Source of the DNA: Bog-473 sp963807675
GTDB taxonomy: Bacteria; Actinomycetota; Acidimicrobiia; Acidimicrobiales; RAAP-2
Direction of reading: 5' to 3'
NCBI GenBank assembly: GCA_963807675.1
Contig: CAWECP010000002.1
Location: 248,001 to 312,000 of the forward strand
DNA length: 64,000 bases
In this document: positions 27,342 through 37,815 of the stretch, piece by piece
Layout of the letters: each line of letters opens with the position of its first letter
Numbering within the stretch: position 1 is the first letter of the stretch
The notes under the pieces: generated by a model
What the model was told of the DNA's origin: nothing
Database searches by the model: none
Seen by the model: the letters and a program-made list of their open reading frames with translations, nothing else
Program-made: the position numbers and the translations under genes

Positions 27342-30300
27342 GTGCGCATCCCCCGCGACCTGAACGTCGAGCCTTCGACCGCGCCCGCGCCACCGGGCGC
27401 GCTGGTGGTTGATCGGCTTCGTGGTCGTCCTCATCATTCTGCTGATTTCGCTCCGGTCGCTGGCCAACATCTACACGGACAGCCTGTGGTTCGATTCGGT
27501 CAATTACCACCAGGTCTTCTCGACGCTGCTGGTGATAAAGCTGGGGCTCTTCGGGGTGTTCGGCGCCATCTTCTTCGCCGTGCTGTGGGTCAACCTCGTG
27601 GTCTGCGACCGCATCGCCGGGCACGACATCGTGCTGGCCCAGGACGACGAGCTGGTGCGGCGGTACCAGCAGTACGTGCGGCCCTACGCCGGCCGCATCT
27701 ACATCGCGCTCGCCTTCGTGCTGGCGCTGATCGGCGCGTCCGGGACGATCAGCCAGTGGAACAACTGGATCCTGTTCCGCCACGGCGGCAGCTTCGGGGC
27801 GACCGACCCGCAGTTCCACAAGAACGTCGGCTTCTACGTCTTCAAGCTGCCGTTCCTGACTTTCGTGGTCGACTGGACCCTGGCCATCCTCATCGTGACG
27901 CTGGCGGTGGTGGTGGTGTTCCACTACCTGAACGGGGGGATCCAGCCGCAGCGGGGCCTGCCGCGGGTGCGGCCCCCGGTCAAGGCACACATCTCGGTGC
28001 TGCTGGCACTGATCGCGCTGGACAAGGCGGTGGGCTACATCTTCCAGCGCTGGTCGCTGGTCAACGCACAGGACGGCTACGTGAACGGCGCCGGCTACAC
28101 CGATGTGCACGCCCGCATGCCCGCCGAGCTGCTGCTGGCCGTCGTGTCGATTTTCGCCGCGGCCATCCTCCTCTACAACATCCGCCAGCAGGGTTGGACG
28201 TTGCCCGTGCTGGCCATCGGGATCTGGGCCTTCGTGGCGCTGGTGGTCGGCATCATCTACCCGGCGCTGCTGCAGGCGCTCAAGGTGACCCCGGCGCAGA
28301 GCTCGCTCGAGGCGCCGTACATCCAGCGAAACATTTCGGCGACCCGGACCGCCTACGGGCTGACCAACGTGCAGGCGCACCAGTTCCCCGCCACGACCAC
28401 CATCACGCCCACCCAGACGCTGGGGTCGACGTCGACCATCGACAACGTCCGGCAGTGGGACCCAGACCCCACGATCTCCCTGCAGACGTTCCAGCGCCAG
28501 CAGGCCCTCAAGTCCTACTACACGTTCCCCTCCGTCAGCGTGGACCGCTACACGGTGGGCGACCAGCTGACACCGGTGCTGATCGGCGTGCGCGAGATCC
28601 TGTCCTCCAACATTCCGTCGCCGTCGTGGGTGAACACCCACCTGCAGTACACCCACGGCAACGGCGCGGTGATCGCTCTGGCCAACCAGACCAACTCGAA
28701 CAACCCGGTGTACGGGATCCAGTCGGTGCCGCCGCAGTCGTCGCAAGGACTGCCGCAGATCACCCAGCCCAACGTCTACTTCGGCCTGGGCCTGACCGGC
28801 TACGTGGTGGCCGACACCAGGCAGCTCGAGGTGGACTACCAGCAATCCGACGGCAACAACGTCGAGAGCCACTACACGGGCACGGGCGGGGTGCAGCTGT
28901 CGTCCTTGTTCAAGCGGGCGGCCTTCGCGCTGCGCCTGAGCGACTTCAACCTGCTCATTTCGAGCCAGATCACCGACCAGTCCCGCATCATGTTCGTGCG
29001 GGACCCGGTGGCGATGGCCCAGAAGGCGGCGCCCTTCCTCAGTTTCGACCAGGACCCCTACGCCGTCGTCAACGACAGCCCTGGTCCCGACCATGGCCAC
29101 ATCGACTGGATCGTCGACGGCTACACGACGACGGCCAACTACCCCTACTCGCAGAACGCGTCGAGCCAGCAGGTGGCGATCGGGAGCACCCTGCCGGGCA
29201 GTTACAACTACGTGCGCAACTCGGTCAAGGTGGTGATCGACGCCTACTCGGGGAAGATGACGTTCTACGACAACGACCCGAGCGACCCGATTCTGCAGGC
29301 GTACGAGGCGGCCTTCCCGAACATGTTCCAGCCGCTGAGGGACATGCCGGCGGAGCTGCAGGCGCACCTGCGCTACCCCGAAGACATCTTCTCCATCCAG
29401 TCGGCCATCTACGGGCGCTACCACCTGACCAACCCACAGCAGTTCTACGCAGCCAGCAACGCCTGGCAGCTGTCGCCGACGGCGGGCGCCGGCCCGAAGT
29501 CGCAGGCGCTGCTGGCGGAGAACACCTACAACTCGCAGGGCCAGCTGGTCTCGACCACGCCGGCCCGCATGGCGCCCCAGTACCAGGTCTACTCGCTGCC
29601 GGGCACGACCCAGCAGGTCTTCTCCATTTCGGACGGCTTCGTGCCGGCGGCGCAGGGCAACGTGTCGAACAACAACCAGAACTACAACCTGACGGCGTGG
29701 ATGGTGGGGCAGTCGGATCCGGGGCACCCCGGTGAGCTCGACGTCTACCAGGTGCCGCAGGGAACGACGGGCCCGGCCAACGCGGACGCGGAGATCTCGG
29801 CCAACTCGACGGTGTCGAAGGACATTTCACTTCTGGACACGGGCGGCTCGGAGGTGCTGCTGGGCGAGACGCTCATGGTGCCCATCGCCGACTCCATGGT
29901 CTACTTCCGCCCGCTCTACGTGGCGTCGTCGAGCAACCCGCAGCCCAACCTGCAGTACGTGGTGGCCGTGCTGGGCAAGAACGTGCAGATCGACACGTCG
30001 CTGCAGGCCGTGCTGGAGGACCTGCTGAACCAGACGGTGTCCCTCCCGAACGGGCCGGGGGTCTCCTCGACGGGGACGTTGCCGGCGGCGGTGTCGGGCG
30101 AACTGGCGGCGGCGCAGACCGACTACCAGAACGCGCTCTCGGCGCTGAAAGCCGGCAACTTCGCCACCTTCGGCTCCGACCTCCAGGCCATGGAGCAGCA
30201 GCTGCAGGCGGCGCAGGCACTGCTGGGGTCGACACCGGGAGGAAGCTCGAGCTCGGCGACGACCACCACCACCACGACGACGCCGGGGGCGAAGGTCAGC

Positions 30301-30462
30301 AAGTCCAAGTCCAAGTCGGCCACGACGACATCGAGCACATCGACGACATCGAGCACGTCGAGCACGACGTCCTCGGTGCCCACCAGCACCGAGCCCTCGG
30401 GGGGCGGATCTACGACCACCTCGACCAGCCTGGTGACGGCGGCACGGGCGACGCGGAACTGA
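27342..30462 (+). CDS. UPF0182 family membrane protein, N-terminal frameshift
   Basis: Large membrane protein of the Rv3193c family. The start (GTG 27342: MRIPRDLNVEPS) and the rest are in different frames, meeting near the GGG at 27395-27397. From there WWLIGFVVVLIILLISLRSL is the first of about seven membrane helices, followed by the family segment NIYTDSLWFDSVNYHQVFS. A large outer domain with GYTTTANYPYSQNA and RYHLTNPQQFY ends in a Thr/Ser-rich tail after about 920. Function is unknown. It is the third member of the conserved actinobacterial trio with DUF2342 and the PDZ-Lon protease. Confidence 0.9.
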
Positions 30463-30553
30463 CACCGGCCGGGGAGCGGGACGCCGGTTGCGGGCGGCGC
30501 CCCGGGGTCCCATGATGTCGGGACGACGAGGGTAGAGGAAAGGACGGCTCGCG

Positions 30554-30943
30554 ATGGGACTGCTCGACAAGATGAAGGACGCGGCGCAGACCGCGACGGT
30601 GGCGGCCAAGGACGCGGCGGCCAAGGGCCAGGCCAAGATGAACGAGGCGCAGGCCAAGAAGGCGGCCGACGGACTGTTGCGCGACCTGGGCGCCGCCTTC
30701 TACGCCACCAAGACGGGGCGGGCCACCCCGACCACGGACTCCGAAATCGACCAACTGGTGGCGGCGCTGGCGGCCCACGAGACCGAGCACGGCCAGATCA
30801 CGTTGGCCCCCGAGTCCTCGGCCGCGGCCCCGACCGCCGCCCCGGCCGACGGCTCGGCGGCGCCCCCGCCGCCTCCGCCACCACCGGCGGCGGCCGACCC
30901 GGCGTCACCCCCACCCCCGCCGCCGGCGGCGCAGACCCTGTAA
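30554..30943 (+). CDS. Small hypothetical protein with Lys/Ala helix and Pro-rich tail
   Basis: The 129-residue product begins MGLLDKMKDAAQTATVAAKD, an amphipathic Lys/Ala helix to about residue 45. A short globular part (LLRDLGAAFYATKTGRAT, DSEIDQLVAALAAHETEHG) and a low-complexity tail of Pro and Ala follow, with two runs of at least six Pro. Similar Lys-Ala helix proteins occur widely in actinobacteria with unknown roles. GGAAAGGAC upstream of the ATG supports translation. It is the last gene before the tRNA. Confidence 0.65.
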   Translation: MGLLDKMKDAAQTATVAAKDAAAKGQAKMNEAQAKKAADGLLRDLGAAFYATKTGRATPTTDSEIDQLVAALAAHETEHGQITLAPESSAAAPTAAPADGSAAPPPPPPPPAAADPASPPPPPPAAQTL

Positions 30944-31077
30944 GGGGGCGGCCGGGCCGGGCCGCCAGCCCGGTGGCGGTAAGCAGGGTGGGCGGAGCGG
31001 CTGACGGGCTGCAGCGACGGTGTGGGTATGTCGCCGTCGTCGAGATCGGGCGGCACGTGTACACTCGTCATCTTCGC

Positions 31078-31154
<77 letters not shown>

Positions 31155-31646
31155 ACCATTGAAACGTTGGTTAGCGCGCCTCGTGCATAGGGCGCTGGTG
31201 CCTGACCAGCGGTTTCGCGTCCGGGCCAGTCCGCGAAATTGCCGTTTCTCGGGGCTTTTTCTCGGGACCTACCCACCCTCTGCGCACGCTGCCCTATCCA
31301 GGGGAGCGCCGCGCACGCGGCCTCTACGCTGCGGTTTCGCGGTCGAGTCGTCGGTCGACGTGTGGCTGCATAGGGCAGCACTGGGCATGCCCTATGCACG
31401 TGCCCTGATCACTCGAGGTGGGGTCAGGACGTTGCGATCTCGACTTCGGAGATGACGATTGCCAAGTTGAGCGGTAGAGCGGCGGCGCCAACGGCCGCGC
31501 ACCGGCTGTTGTGGCGTCATTCGCGGTCACCACTCAGTTCCTGTTACATCACCCACCAGAGGAAGGTGCTCACTACGTAGGCCGCTAACCCATGGTCGAT
31601 TCCGCGCGGAGTCACTTCTCACAAAGGCGCCGCCGCAACGATGTAT
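31155..31646. other. Gene-free stretch after the tRNA with repeated TGCATAGGGC
   Basis: No convincing gene was found; open frames here lack ribosome sites and family resemblance. The stretch holds CGTGCATAGGGC (31182-31193) and its exact reverse complement GCCCTATGCACG (31389-31400). TGCATAGGGC at 31367-31376 forms a hairpin with the latter. Such structure could be a remnant of a mobile element or an integration zone next to the tRNA. Base composition appears less GC-rich than upstream. Confidence 0.45.
31182..31400. repeat. Inverted 12-base repeats around a 195-base interval
   Basis: CGTGCATAGGGC at 31182-31193 matches GCCCTATGCACG at 31389-31400 in inverted order. A third 10-base copy (31367-31376) lies close to the right one and makes a stem of 10 with a 12-base loop. 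No encoded protein between them was identified. This may be the shell of a small non-autonomous element. Confidence 0.4.
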
Positions 31647-32337
31647 CTATGTCATCTCGCCGACCTGCTGAGTGACGTTAGGCTCGCTCGCGATGCGATA
31701 TCCAACCTTTGCGATGGTCTCGATGATGTCGGGATTGCCGAGCTTGCGCCTTAGGCGGCTGATCGTGACGTAGACAGTCTTCGTGAACGGGTCGGCGTGT
31801 TCGTCCCACACCTGTTCGAGCAGCTCCTCAGCGCTGAATGCCGGTGAGCGCTGAGTAAGCGCCTCGAGGACTCCGAATTCCTTGATGGACAGATCGAGCA
31901 ACTGACCGTCGCGGGTCGCAGTGCGCTGAGAGACGGATCGAGTTCGATGTCGGCCCTGCGGTAGAGGCGCGGCGACGCGCGTCGGGCTGACGACGAGCGA
32001 GGCCACGGAACCGCAGCACGAGCTCGTGGAAGTGAATGGCTTGCTGAGGTAGTCGTCAGCGCCGATTCCGAGTCCCGCGACTCGGTCTACCGGAGCTCCA
32101 GCGGCAGTCAACATGAGCACCATCGCGGCTTGTCCTATCGACGATCATTTGGCATAACGTGTCGCCATGCAGCCCTGGAAGATCTCGGTCGAGCAATACG
32201 ACGTTGTATCGTTCACAGCGAGCTTTGATCGGCGTCTAGCCCGTCGTAGGCGACGTCGACCGCCATGCCCCGTCCTGCAGTCCCTCGACGATGACGTTGG
32301 CGAGGCGCACCGAGTCCTCGACGACAAGCACTCTCAC
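31647..32337 (-). pseudogene. OmpR-family response regulator, multiply frameshifted
   Basis: The start at GTG 32337 reads VRVLVVEDSVRLANVIVEGL, a receiver N-terminus with the acidic pair. Then several frame changes follow: a DRDLPGLHGD-like phosphorylation segment, MVLMLTAAGAPVDRVAG and GADDYLSKPF (switch Lys) in other frames. The C-terminal winged helix is whole (LLDLSIKEFGVLEALTQRSP, KTVYVTISRLRRKLGNPD, IAKVGYRIA). At least four indels separate the parts, far more than in other genes here. It is directly downstream of the sensor kinase remnant. Either a decayed regulator or a poor-quality assembly segment. Confidence 0.6.
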
Positions 32338-33636
32338 GGGAGATGGTGACCCGTGCCGGATGCGACGCCGGCAGATCGAGGATACTTGAAGTCCGCCGCC
32401 GTAGGCTGAAGTTCGAGCGTCCGCCGTGGGCCTCGGCGACTGCGGCGACGATCGATAGTCCAAGGCCGAAGCCGTTCTCTGAACCAGTTCGAGCGATCCC
32501 GAGCCGTCGGAAGGGTTGGAGGAGCTGGCTCGCCTTCTCTTCTGCGAGGACGTGCCTCCATTCTCGACAACAAGGCGGACGATCGTTCCTCGAAGTCGTT
32601 CGAACTCGATATAGGCCGCCTGCTTCGTTGTGACCGGACGGCGTTGTCGATCACGTTGCCGACCATGCGGGCGAGCAGCGTCTCGTTGCCGTTGACCACT
32701 GCGGCACCGGGCAAGTTCGAGTGGACGTGAGGTGGCAGTTCTCGATCGCCGATGAGTCGTCGTCAAGCGCCCAGAACGAGCTCATCGGGAGATATACGGA
32801 CTCGACGTCGTTTATCACACCCCGCTGCGCCCTTGCGAGCAGCAAGAAGCTTTCGAGCTAATCGGTCGGCCTGATCGAGCTCCTCGTCGAAGGCCGTCCG
32901 AGCGAGCACCAAGGCATCGTGCGGAATCGGAACGTTCTTGCCATCGCTACGTCGATCGAGGCCCGCATCGTGGTCAGGCGGGGTACGCAGCTCGTGGGAC
33001 GCGTTGGCGACGAAGAGGCGCTGGGCCTCGAAGGAGCGCTTCGAGCCGATCGAGCAGATCATCGAAGGTGTCACCCAACACCTTCAACTCGTCGTCGGGG
33101 CCGGCTAGCGAGAGCCGCTCGTGCAGGTTCTCCTCAGAGAGTTGCCGGGTGGTCGCCGTAACGATCCGGAGCGGTCGGAGCACGCGTCCCGCCATCAGCC
33201 AGCCCAGCCACATCGAAACACCCGCCATCAGCACGAGGGCGAGGCCCGAGAGGTACAAGAACCAGTGTAGATCGAGGTGACGTTGGCCAGCCACCAGCGC
33301 CGCTGGACCTGAAACGTAATTCGCGGAGAAATTGCCCTTGGAGGGCAACGGGAGGGACGGAGTCAACTCGGACACGAGCAGGTACGTGACGCCGAGCAAG
33401 CCGGCGCCCGAGACCAAGAAGAGCGCTCCGTACACGAGGGAGAGGCGGAGCCGGACGGTGCGTCGTGGCCATTCTCGTCGAAGGAGGCGTTCGGCCACTC
33501 CCTTAGGTGCACGAATCGCCAGCGATGAATCGCGACGCCGAGGTCCAACGACTCCTGGGTTGGAGCCGCCCGTCGTTCGATCTGCTCTCGCCCCGTTGCC
33601 TTCATCTGAACTTTCACGTAAGGGTGCTCGTGCCAT
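32338..33636 (-). pseudogene. Sensor histidine kinase, multiply frameshifted
   Basis: The first part is intact: two membrane helices (LSLVYGALFLVSGAGLLGVT; LHWFLYLSGLALVLMAGVSM) flank a small outer domain, then a HAMP linker (RVLRPLRIVTATTRQLSEEN). The H-box appears as FVANASHELRTP in another frame. The ATP-binding end is recognisable only across frames (GFGLGLSIVAAVAEAHGG near 32400-32450). Several indels disrupt dimerisation and catalytic parts. It forms a pair with the adjacent response regulator; the partner genes would sense an envelope signal. Confidence 0.6.
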
Positions 33637-33699
33637 CTCAGTCCCTGGTGCTCAACACTCAGCCAGCATCCCAGGATCCCACAACCCAGTTCACGCCGG

Positions 33700-33719
33700 G
33701 TTAACGGCGACCGTTAACG
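33700..33719. promoter_or_regulatory. Direct repeat GTTAACG upstream of the lipoprotein gene
   Basis: GTTAACG at 33700-33706 and 33713-33719 are spaced 13 bases start to start; GTTAAC is itself palindromic. They lie between the divergent kinase remnant and the lipoprotein gene. Tandem repeats with this spacing are typical of OmpR-type regulator sites, so the adjacent two-component system may once have driven the efflux operon. Confidence 0.4.
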
Positions 33720-33782
33720 CCATGTGATCGCCCTTGTCGTACAACGCCTTGGTCGGCCATCGGCCGAGGAGGAAGGAACGAC

Positions 33783-34393
33783 ATGAAGATCATGCCTTTT
33801 GCCACGGGGGACGGAGGAGCTCGGCGACTGCGCCACGTCCTGCTGGCAAGCGTCCTCGGTTGCGTCGTCGCGTGCTGCGCTGCGTGCGGGGGCGGCTCGG
33901 CGCCCCCGGGGTCGCAAGCCTGGGTTCGGCCACCACGACCACGGCGGTTCCGGCCGCGCCGAGCGGGAGCAGCGCGACCGAATACGCAGACGCGGTCGCC
34001 TATGCGCAGTGCATGCGTTCCCATGGCGAGCCGAACATGCCCGACCCGACGAGCAGTGGCGGGTTCGACTTCAGCCACGGGCTATTGAACGGCGTTGCCG
34101 GAATCGATCCGAATTCACCTCAGTACGTCTCTGCGAACAAGGCGTGCGAGCACCTTCTGCCAGGCGGTGGCCAGGCAACACCACAAGAGCTCCAGCAAGC
34201 TGTCGCCCAAGCTCTGAAGTACGTGAAGTGCATCCGTGCCCATGGTGTGCCGAACATGCCCGATCCGACCAGTTCAGGCGGGAGCGTCGGCATCAGCTTC
34301 CCTTCCGGCCTGAGCCAGAACTCGCCCGTTCTCCAAGCCGCCATGCAAGCCTGCCGATCGCTCGCCCCCGGCGGGACTAACAGCGGGAGTTGA
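33783..34393 (+). CDS. Lipoprotein with two Cys-Met/Ile-Arg-x-His-Gly repeats, frameshifted
   Basis: ATG 33783 follows GGAGGAAGG. The signal peptide MKIMPFATGDGGARRLRHVL ends in a lipobox VACCAAC, so it is a secreted lipoprotein. The frame changes near the C5-G4 run at 33903-33911. The mature part then shows two copies of a motif (YAQCMRSHGEPNMPDPTSSG and YVKCIRAHGVPNMPDPTSSG), each with one Cys and one His, about 65 residues apart. Function is unknown; similar proteins often precede MacAB-type efflux genes in actinobacteria, as here. The paired Cys/His may bind a metal or haem (inference). Confidence 0.7.
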
Positions 34394-34397
34394 TCCC

Positions 34398-34640
34398 ATG
34401 TCGAACCCCCAGTTCCGTTGTTCCATCGAGCTGGCAGGAGCCAAAGGACTAACCGTGCCGGCGGTGACCGCTCGCGTCGCGGTCAAAAGTACGAAGGAAG
34501 CCCACCCAGAGCGTGAGCCCAAGGGCCCCTTGGGCGTCCACGTCAAGTCTCAGCTCGCCTCCACCATCGACGTCTGCCACCACATCCTTCCCGCAGGCAC
34601 GGTCCACGGCGGGCAGATGAGCGAATGGAGTCGCCCATGA
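34398..34640 (+). CDS. Possible small ORF between lipoprotein and adaptor gene
   Basis: An 80-residue frame (MSNPQFRCSIELAGAKGL...) starts 4 bases after the lipoprotein stop and overlaps the adaptor start by 4 bases. It has no recognised family, no clear ribosome site, and an uneven composition. It may be a translated linker of the operon or simply untranslated sequence. Confidence 0.25.
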   Translation: MSNPQFRCSIELAGAKGLTVPAVTARVAVKSTKEAHPEREPKGPLGVHVKSQLASTIDVCHHILPAGTVHGGQMSEWSRP

Positions 34641-35801
34641 CCACCGTCGAACCCACGATCGTCCCCGACCTCGACGGTCCAATACGACGCGGTCGACGGC
34701 CCCGGCGGCGCAGAGCCGTCGCAGGGGTGATCATGGCATTGATCGTCGCGGCCGCAGCCGTCGCTGTGACGGATCCGTTCGAGCACAAGGCGACGACCGG
34801 CTCCGCTGGCGACGTCGTCGACAACGCCGATCCGACGGCGCTCACGACCGTGACCCACCGGGACCTCACGTCACAGACCCGGTTCGACGCCACCTTGGAC
34901 TATGCCGGCAGCTACACCGTGGTCGACCAGACACAGGGGACGATCACGTCGCTGCCGACGGTCGGCCAGGTCGTTACCCAGGGCCAGGTCCTCTACGAGG
35001 TGGACGGTGCTCCGGTCGTCCTGCTCTACGGCCCGACCCCTGTTTACCGGAGCTTGTCCGAGGGCCAGTCGGCCTCGGAAGTGACCGGCCCCGACGTCGC
35101 TGAACTCAACGCCGACCTGGTCGCCCTGGGCTACGCCACGAGCGCCGAGATCCCTTCCGGCTCTGACGAGTTCTCCTTCTGGACCAAAGTAGCCGTGGAA
35201 AAGCTCCAGGCACACCTAGGGATGACACAGAACGGCACCTTGTCTCTCGGGCAGGTGGTGTTCTTGCCGACCGCTGCTCGGGTCACTGCCATCTCGGCGA
35301 CCCTGGGTGCTCCCGCCTCTCCCGGCCAGTCAGTCATTTCCGCCACCTCGACCACCCCCCAAGTTTTCATCGCCCTCGACGCCTCGCAAGAGACCGAGGT
35401 GGCCGTAGGTGACCACGTGACGATCACCCTTCCCGATGACAAGTCCACCCCGGGGGTGATCTCTTCGGTCGGGACCGTGGCGACCACGCCGTCGGGCGGG
35501 CGGGAGCCCGACCGTCACCGTGCTCGTCAGCTTGTCCGACCCGAGCGCGGCCGGGGACTTGGACCAGGCCCCCGTCGAGGTCTCGATCACCACCGGCACC
35601 GTGAACAACGCCATCGTCGTGCCCGTCGACGCCCTCTTGGCCCTCTCCAGCGGCGGCTACGCCGTCGAGGTTGTCGGCACCGACCGCGTCCACCACCTGG
35701 TGCCGGTGAGCACCGGGCTCTTCGACGACGCCGATGGGCTCGTCCAGGTCACCGGGTCGGGACTGGCGGCCGGCCAGACAGTGGTGGTGCCGGCCCTATG
35801 A
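34637..35801 (+). CDS. Periplasmic adaptor (MacA/HlyD-like) with peptidoglycan-binding domain, frameshifted
   Basis: The membrane-fusion-type protein has a basic start, one membrane helix (AVAGVIMALIVAAAAVAV) and a lipoyl-like hairpin region (TQGTITSLPTVGQVVTQGQV). A peptidoglycan-binding-like segment follows (DVAELNADLVALGYA, FWTKVAVEKLQAHLGM), then beta-barrel parts. The frame breaks at 35494-35504 in a GGGCGGG stretch, and the last part (VTVLVSLSDPSAAGDLDQAP, NAIVVPVDALLALSSGGYAV) is in the next frame to 35801. It links the efflux ABC proteins to the cell wall. ATG 34637 has GGAG upstream; its TGA overlaps the ATPase ATG. Confidence 0.8.
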
Positions 35802-36613
35802 CCGTCGAAACCCACCCATCCGGTGCAGTCCGGGACCGCACCGGTGTCAGCGGGAGGTCCCGGGGCAACGGGGGAGACGTCTTGCCCGTGCTTGAAGTCG
35901 AGGCCGTCACCAAGGTCTATCCGAGCGAACCGCCGGTTGTGGCCCTGGGAGGGGTCGACTTCAGCGTGGCCCAAGGGGAGCTGGTTGCGGTCCTCGGCCC
36001 GTCGGGTTCGGGGAAGACCACGTTGCTGCACCTCATGGGCACCCTCGACCGGCCCACCTCGGGCACGGTTCGGATCACCGGGCTCGACGTGGCAAGGCTC
36101 TCAGACCGCCAACTGGCAGCGCTACGAGCGACGCGGATCGGGTTCGTGTTCCAACAGTTCTTCCTGGCCGAGCACCAAAGCGTGCTCGACAACGTCGGGG
36201 ACGGGCTCCTCTACGGAGGGGTGGGCCTGGCGCAACGCCGAGCCCAAGCCCTCGACGCCCTCGAATTGGTCGGCCTCGCCGGACGGCCCCACGCCCGTCC
36301 TACCCAGCTTTCGGGCGGCCAGCGTCAACGCGTCGCCATCGCCCGAGCCCTCGTAGGCCAACCGGCCATCGTGCTGGCCGACGAGCCCACCGGCAACCTC
36401 GACCAGGCGACGGGGCAGTCACTCCTCCGCCTGTTCCAAGACCTACACCAACGCGGCTCGACGACCATCGTGGTCATTACCCACGATCGGGCCATCGCCG
36501 ATGGCATGCCCCGGCGGATCGAGATGATCGACGGGCACATCGTTCTCGACACCGACTCGGTGCCAGCAGTGGACCGCCACAGCGGCCCAACCTGGCGAGG
36601 ACCTCGACCATGA
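35798..36613 (+). CDS. ABC transporter ATP-binding protein (MacB/LolD type)
   Basis: The 271-residue ATPase has Walker A GPSGSGKTT near residue 68, Q-loop IGFVFQQFFLAEHQS, signature LSGGQRQRVAIARAL, Walker B IVLADEPTGNLDQ and H-loop VVITHDRAIADG. This composition is typical of MacB/LolD/FtsE-type transporters that transmit force to outer-facing domains rather than moving substrate through the membrane. The ATG overlaps the adaptor stop (ATGA), and its own stop overlaps the permease start. About 30 residues of N-terminal extension precede the conserved part. Confidence 0.92.
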   Translation: MTVETHPSGAVRDRTGVSGRSRGNGGDVLPVLEVEAVTKVYPSEPPVVALGGVDFSVAQGELVAVLGPSGSGKTTLLHLMGTLDRPTSGTVRITGLDVARLSDRQLAALRATRIGFVFQQFFLAEHQSVLDNVGDGLLYGGVGLAQRRAQALDALELVGLAGRPHARPTQLSGGQRQRVAIARALVGQPAIVLADEPTGNLDQATGQSLLRLFQDLHQRGSTTIVVITHDRAIADGMPRRIEMIDGHIVLDTDSVPAVDRHSGPTWRGPRP

Positions 36614-37815
36614 CCACGACGCCACCCCTTGTAGCCAAGAGGCTGCGCCCATCCGATCTGGGGCGCCTGTCCGCGGTGGGCCTTCGAACCCGAAAGCTGC
36701 GGGCCGGGCTCTCAGCGCTCGGTATCGCGATCGGGGTCGCCGCCATCGTGGCCGTGCTCGGCCTGTCGTCGTCATCGTCGGCGGGACTCCTGGCCGAGAT
36801 CAGCAAACTCGGTACCAACCTGCTCACCGTCCAAAACGGCCAGAGCCTCTTCGGCGGAACCGCCGAGCTGCCCAAGGCCGCCCCGGCGATGATCGGCCGC
36901 ATCGGCCCTGTCACCTCTGTGCAACAGACCGGGACGGTCAATGTCGATGTGTTCCGCGGCCCGCTCATCCCGACCATCGACACCAACGCCCTCAGTGTCG
37001 ACGCGGCAAGCCTCGGACTCCTGCGCGCCGTGGGCACCACCGTGGCCCAGGGAAGCTACCTGAACGCTGCCACCGCACAAGAGCCCGTCGCCGTCCTCGG
37101 GGCGGCCGCCGCCCAACGTCTCGGGATCGACCGAGTCTTCTCGGGGGAGCGGATCTGGCTCGACAACATGTGGTTCTACGTGGCCGGCATCTTGAACCCC
37201 GCCGTCCTCACCCCCCAGATCGACTCCTCGGTGCTCGTCGGGTTCCCCGCTGCAGAGCGTTACCTCGGCTTCGACGGGCATCCCTCTACCATCTACTTGC
37301 GAGTAGCGACCAGCCAAGTCGCCGCCGCCGACTCCATCCTGGCTGCCACCGCGAACCCTGAGTCCCCCAACGAGGTCGACGTCAGCCAACCCTCCTCCGC
37401 CCTGGTCGCCCAAGCCGACGCCCAAGGAGCATTCGACGACTTGTTCTTGGGCCTGGGCGCCGTCGCGCTCCTGGTCGGAGCGGTCGGAGTCGCCAACATC
37501 ATGGTTATCTCCGTCCTCGAACGACGCTCGGAGATCGGGCTACGCCGGGCCCTCGGCGCCACCAAAGGCCACATCCGCATCCAGTTCCTCTCCGAGGCCC
37601 TCCTCCTCGCCGTGATTGGCGGCGCCGTTGGCGTCGCACTTGGAGCGGCATCCACCGCGGTCTACGCCACCACCAAGAACTGGTCGATCGTTGTACCCGC
37701 CCTCGCCTGGGGCGGTGGCTTCGGTGCCGCTCTGCTCATCGGGGCGGTCGCCGGGCTCCTTCCGGCCCTGCGCGCCGCCCGTATGTCACCCACCGAGGCG
37801 CTGTGGAGCATGTGA
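36610..37815 (+). CDS. MacB/FtsX-like ABC permease
   Basis: The 401-residue permease has four membrane helices in the FtsX pattern: one near 29-50 (GLSALGIAIGVAAIVAVLGL), then a large outer domain to about 275, and three at the C-terminus (LGAVALLVGAVGVANIMVIS, LLAVIGGAVGVALGAASTAV, GGGFGAALLIGAVAGLLPAL). The conserved cytosolic loop RRSEIGLRRALGATKGHIRI before helix 3 is a family mark. With the adaptor and ATPase it forms a tripartite efflux-type machine. Its end overlaps the HxlR gene by 13 bases. Confidence 0.92.
   Translation: MTTTPPLVAKRLRPSDLGRLSAVGLRTRKLRAGLSALGIAIGVAAIVAVLGLSSSSSAGLLAEISKLGTNLLTVQNGQSLFGGTAELPKAAPAMIGRIGPVTSVQQTGTVNVDVFRGPLIPTIDTNALSVDAASLGLLRAVGTTVAQGSYLNAATAQEPVAVLGAAAAQRLGIDRVFSGERIWLDNMWFYVAGILNPAVLTPQIDSSVLVGFPAAERYLGFDGHPSTIYLRVATSQVAAADSILAATANPESPNEVDVSQPSSALVAQADAQGAFDDLFLGLGAVALLVGAVGVANIMVISVLERRSEIGLRRALGATKGHIRIQFLSEALLLAVIGGAVGVALGAASTAVYATTKNWSIVVPALAWGGGFGAALLIGAVAGLLPALRAARMSPTEALWSM

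Noticed and set aside
27217..29727. 836-residue minus-strand open frame over UPF0182
   Set aside because: Shadow of the UPF0182 gene; reads as repeated Val/Arg/Gly/His without domains.
31159..31455. 98-residue plus-strand open frame after the tRNA
   Set aside because: It overlaps the tRNA flank and inverted repeats, lacks a ribosome site and has no protein-like pattern.
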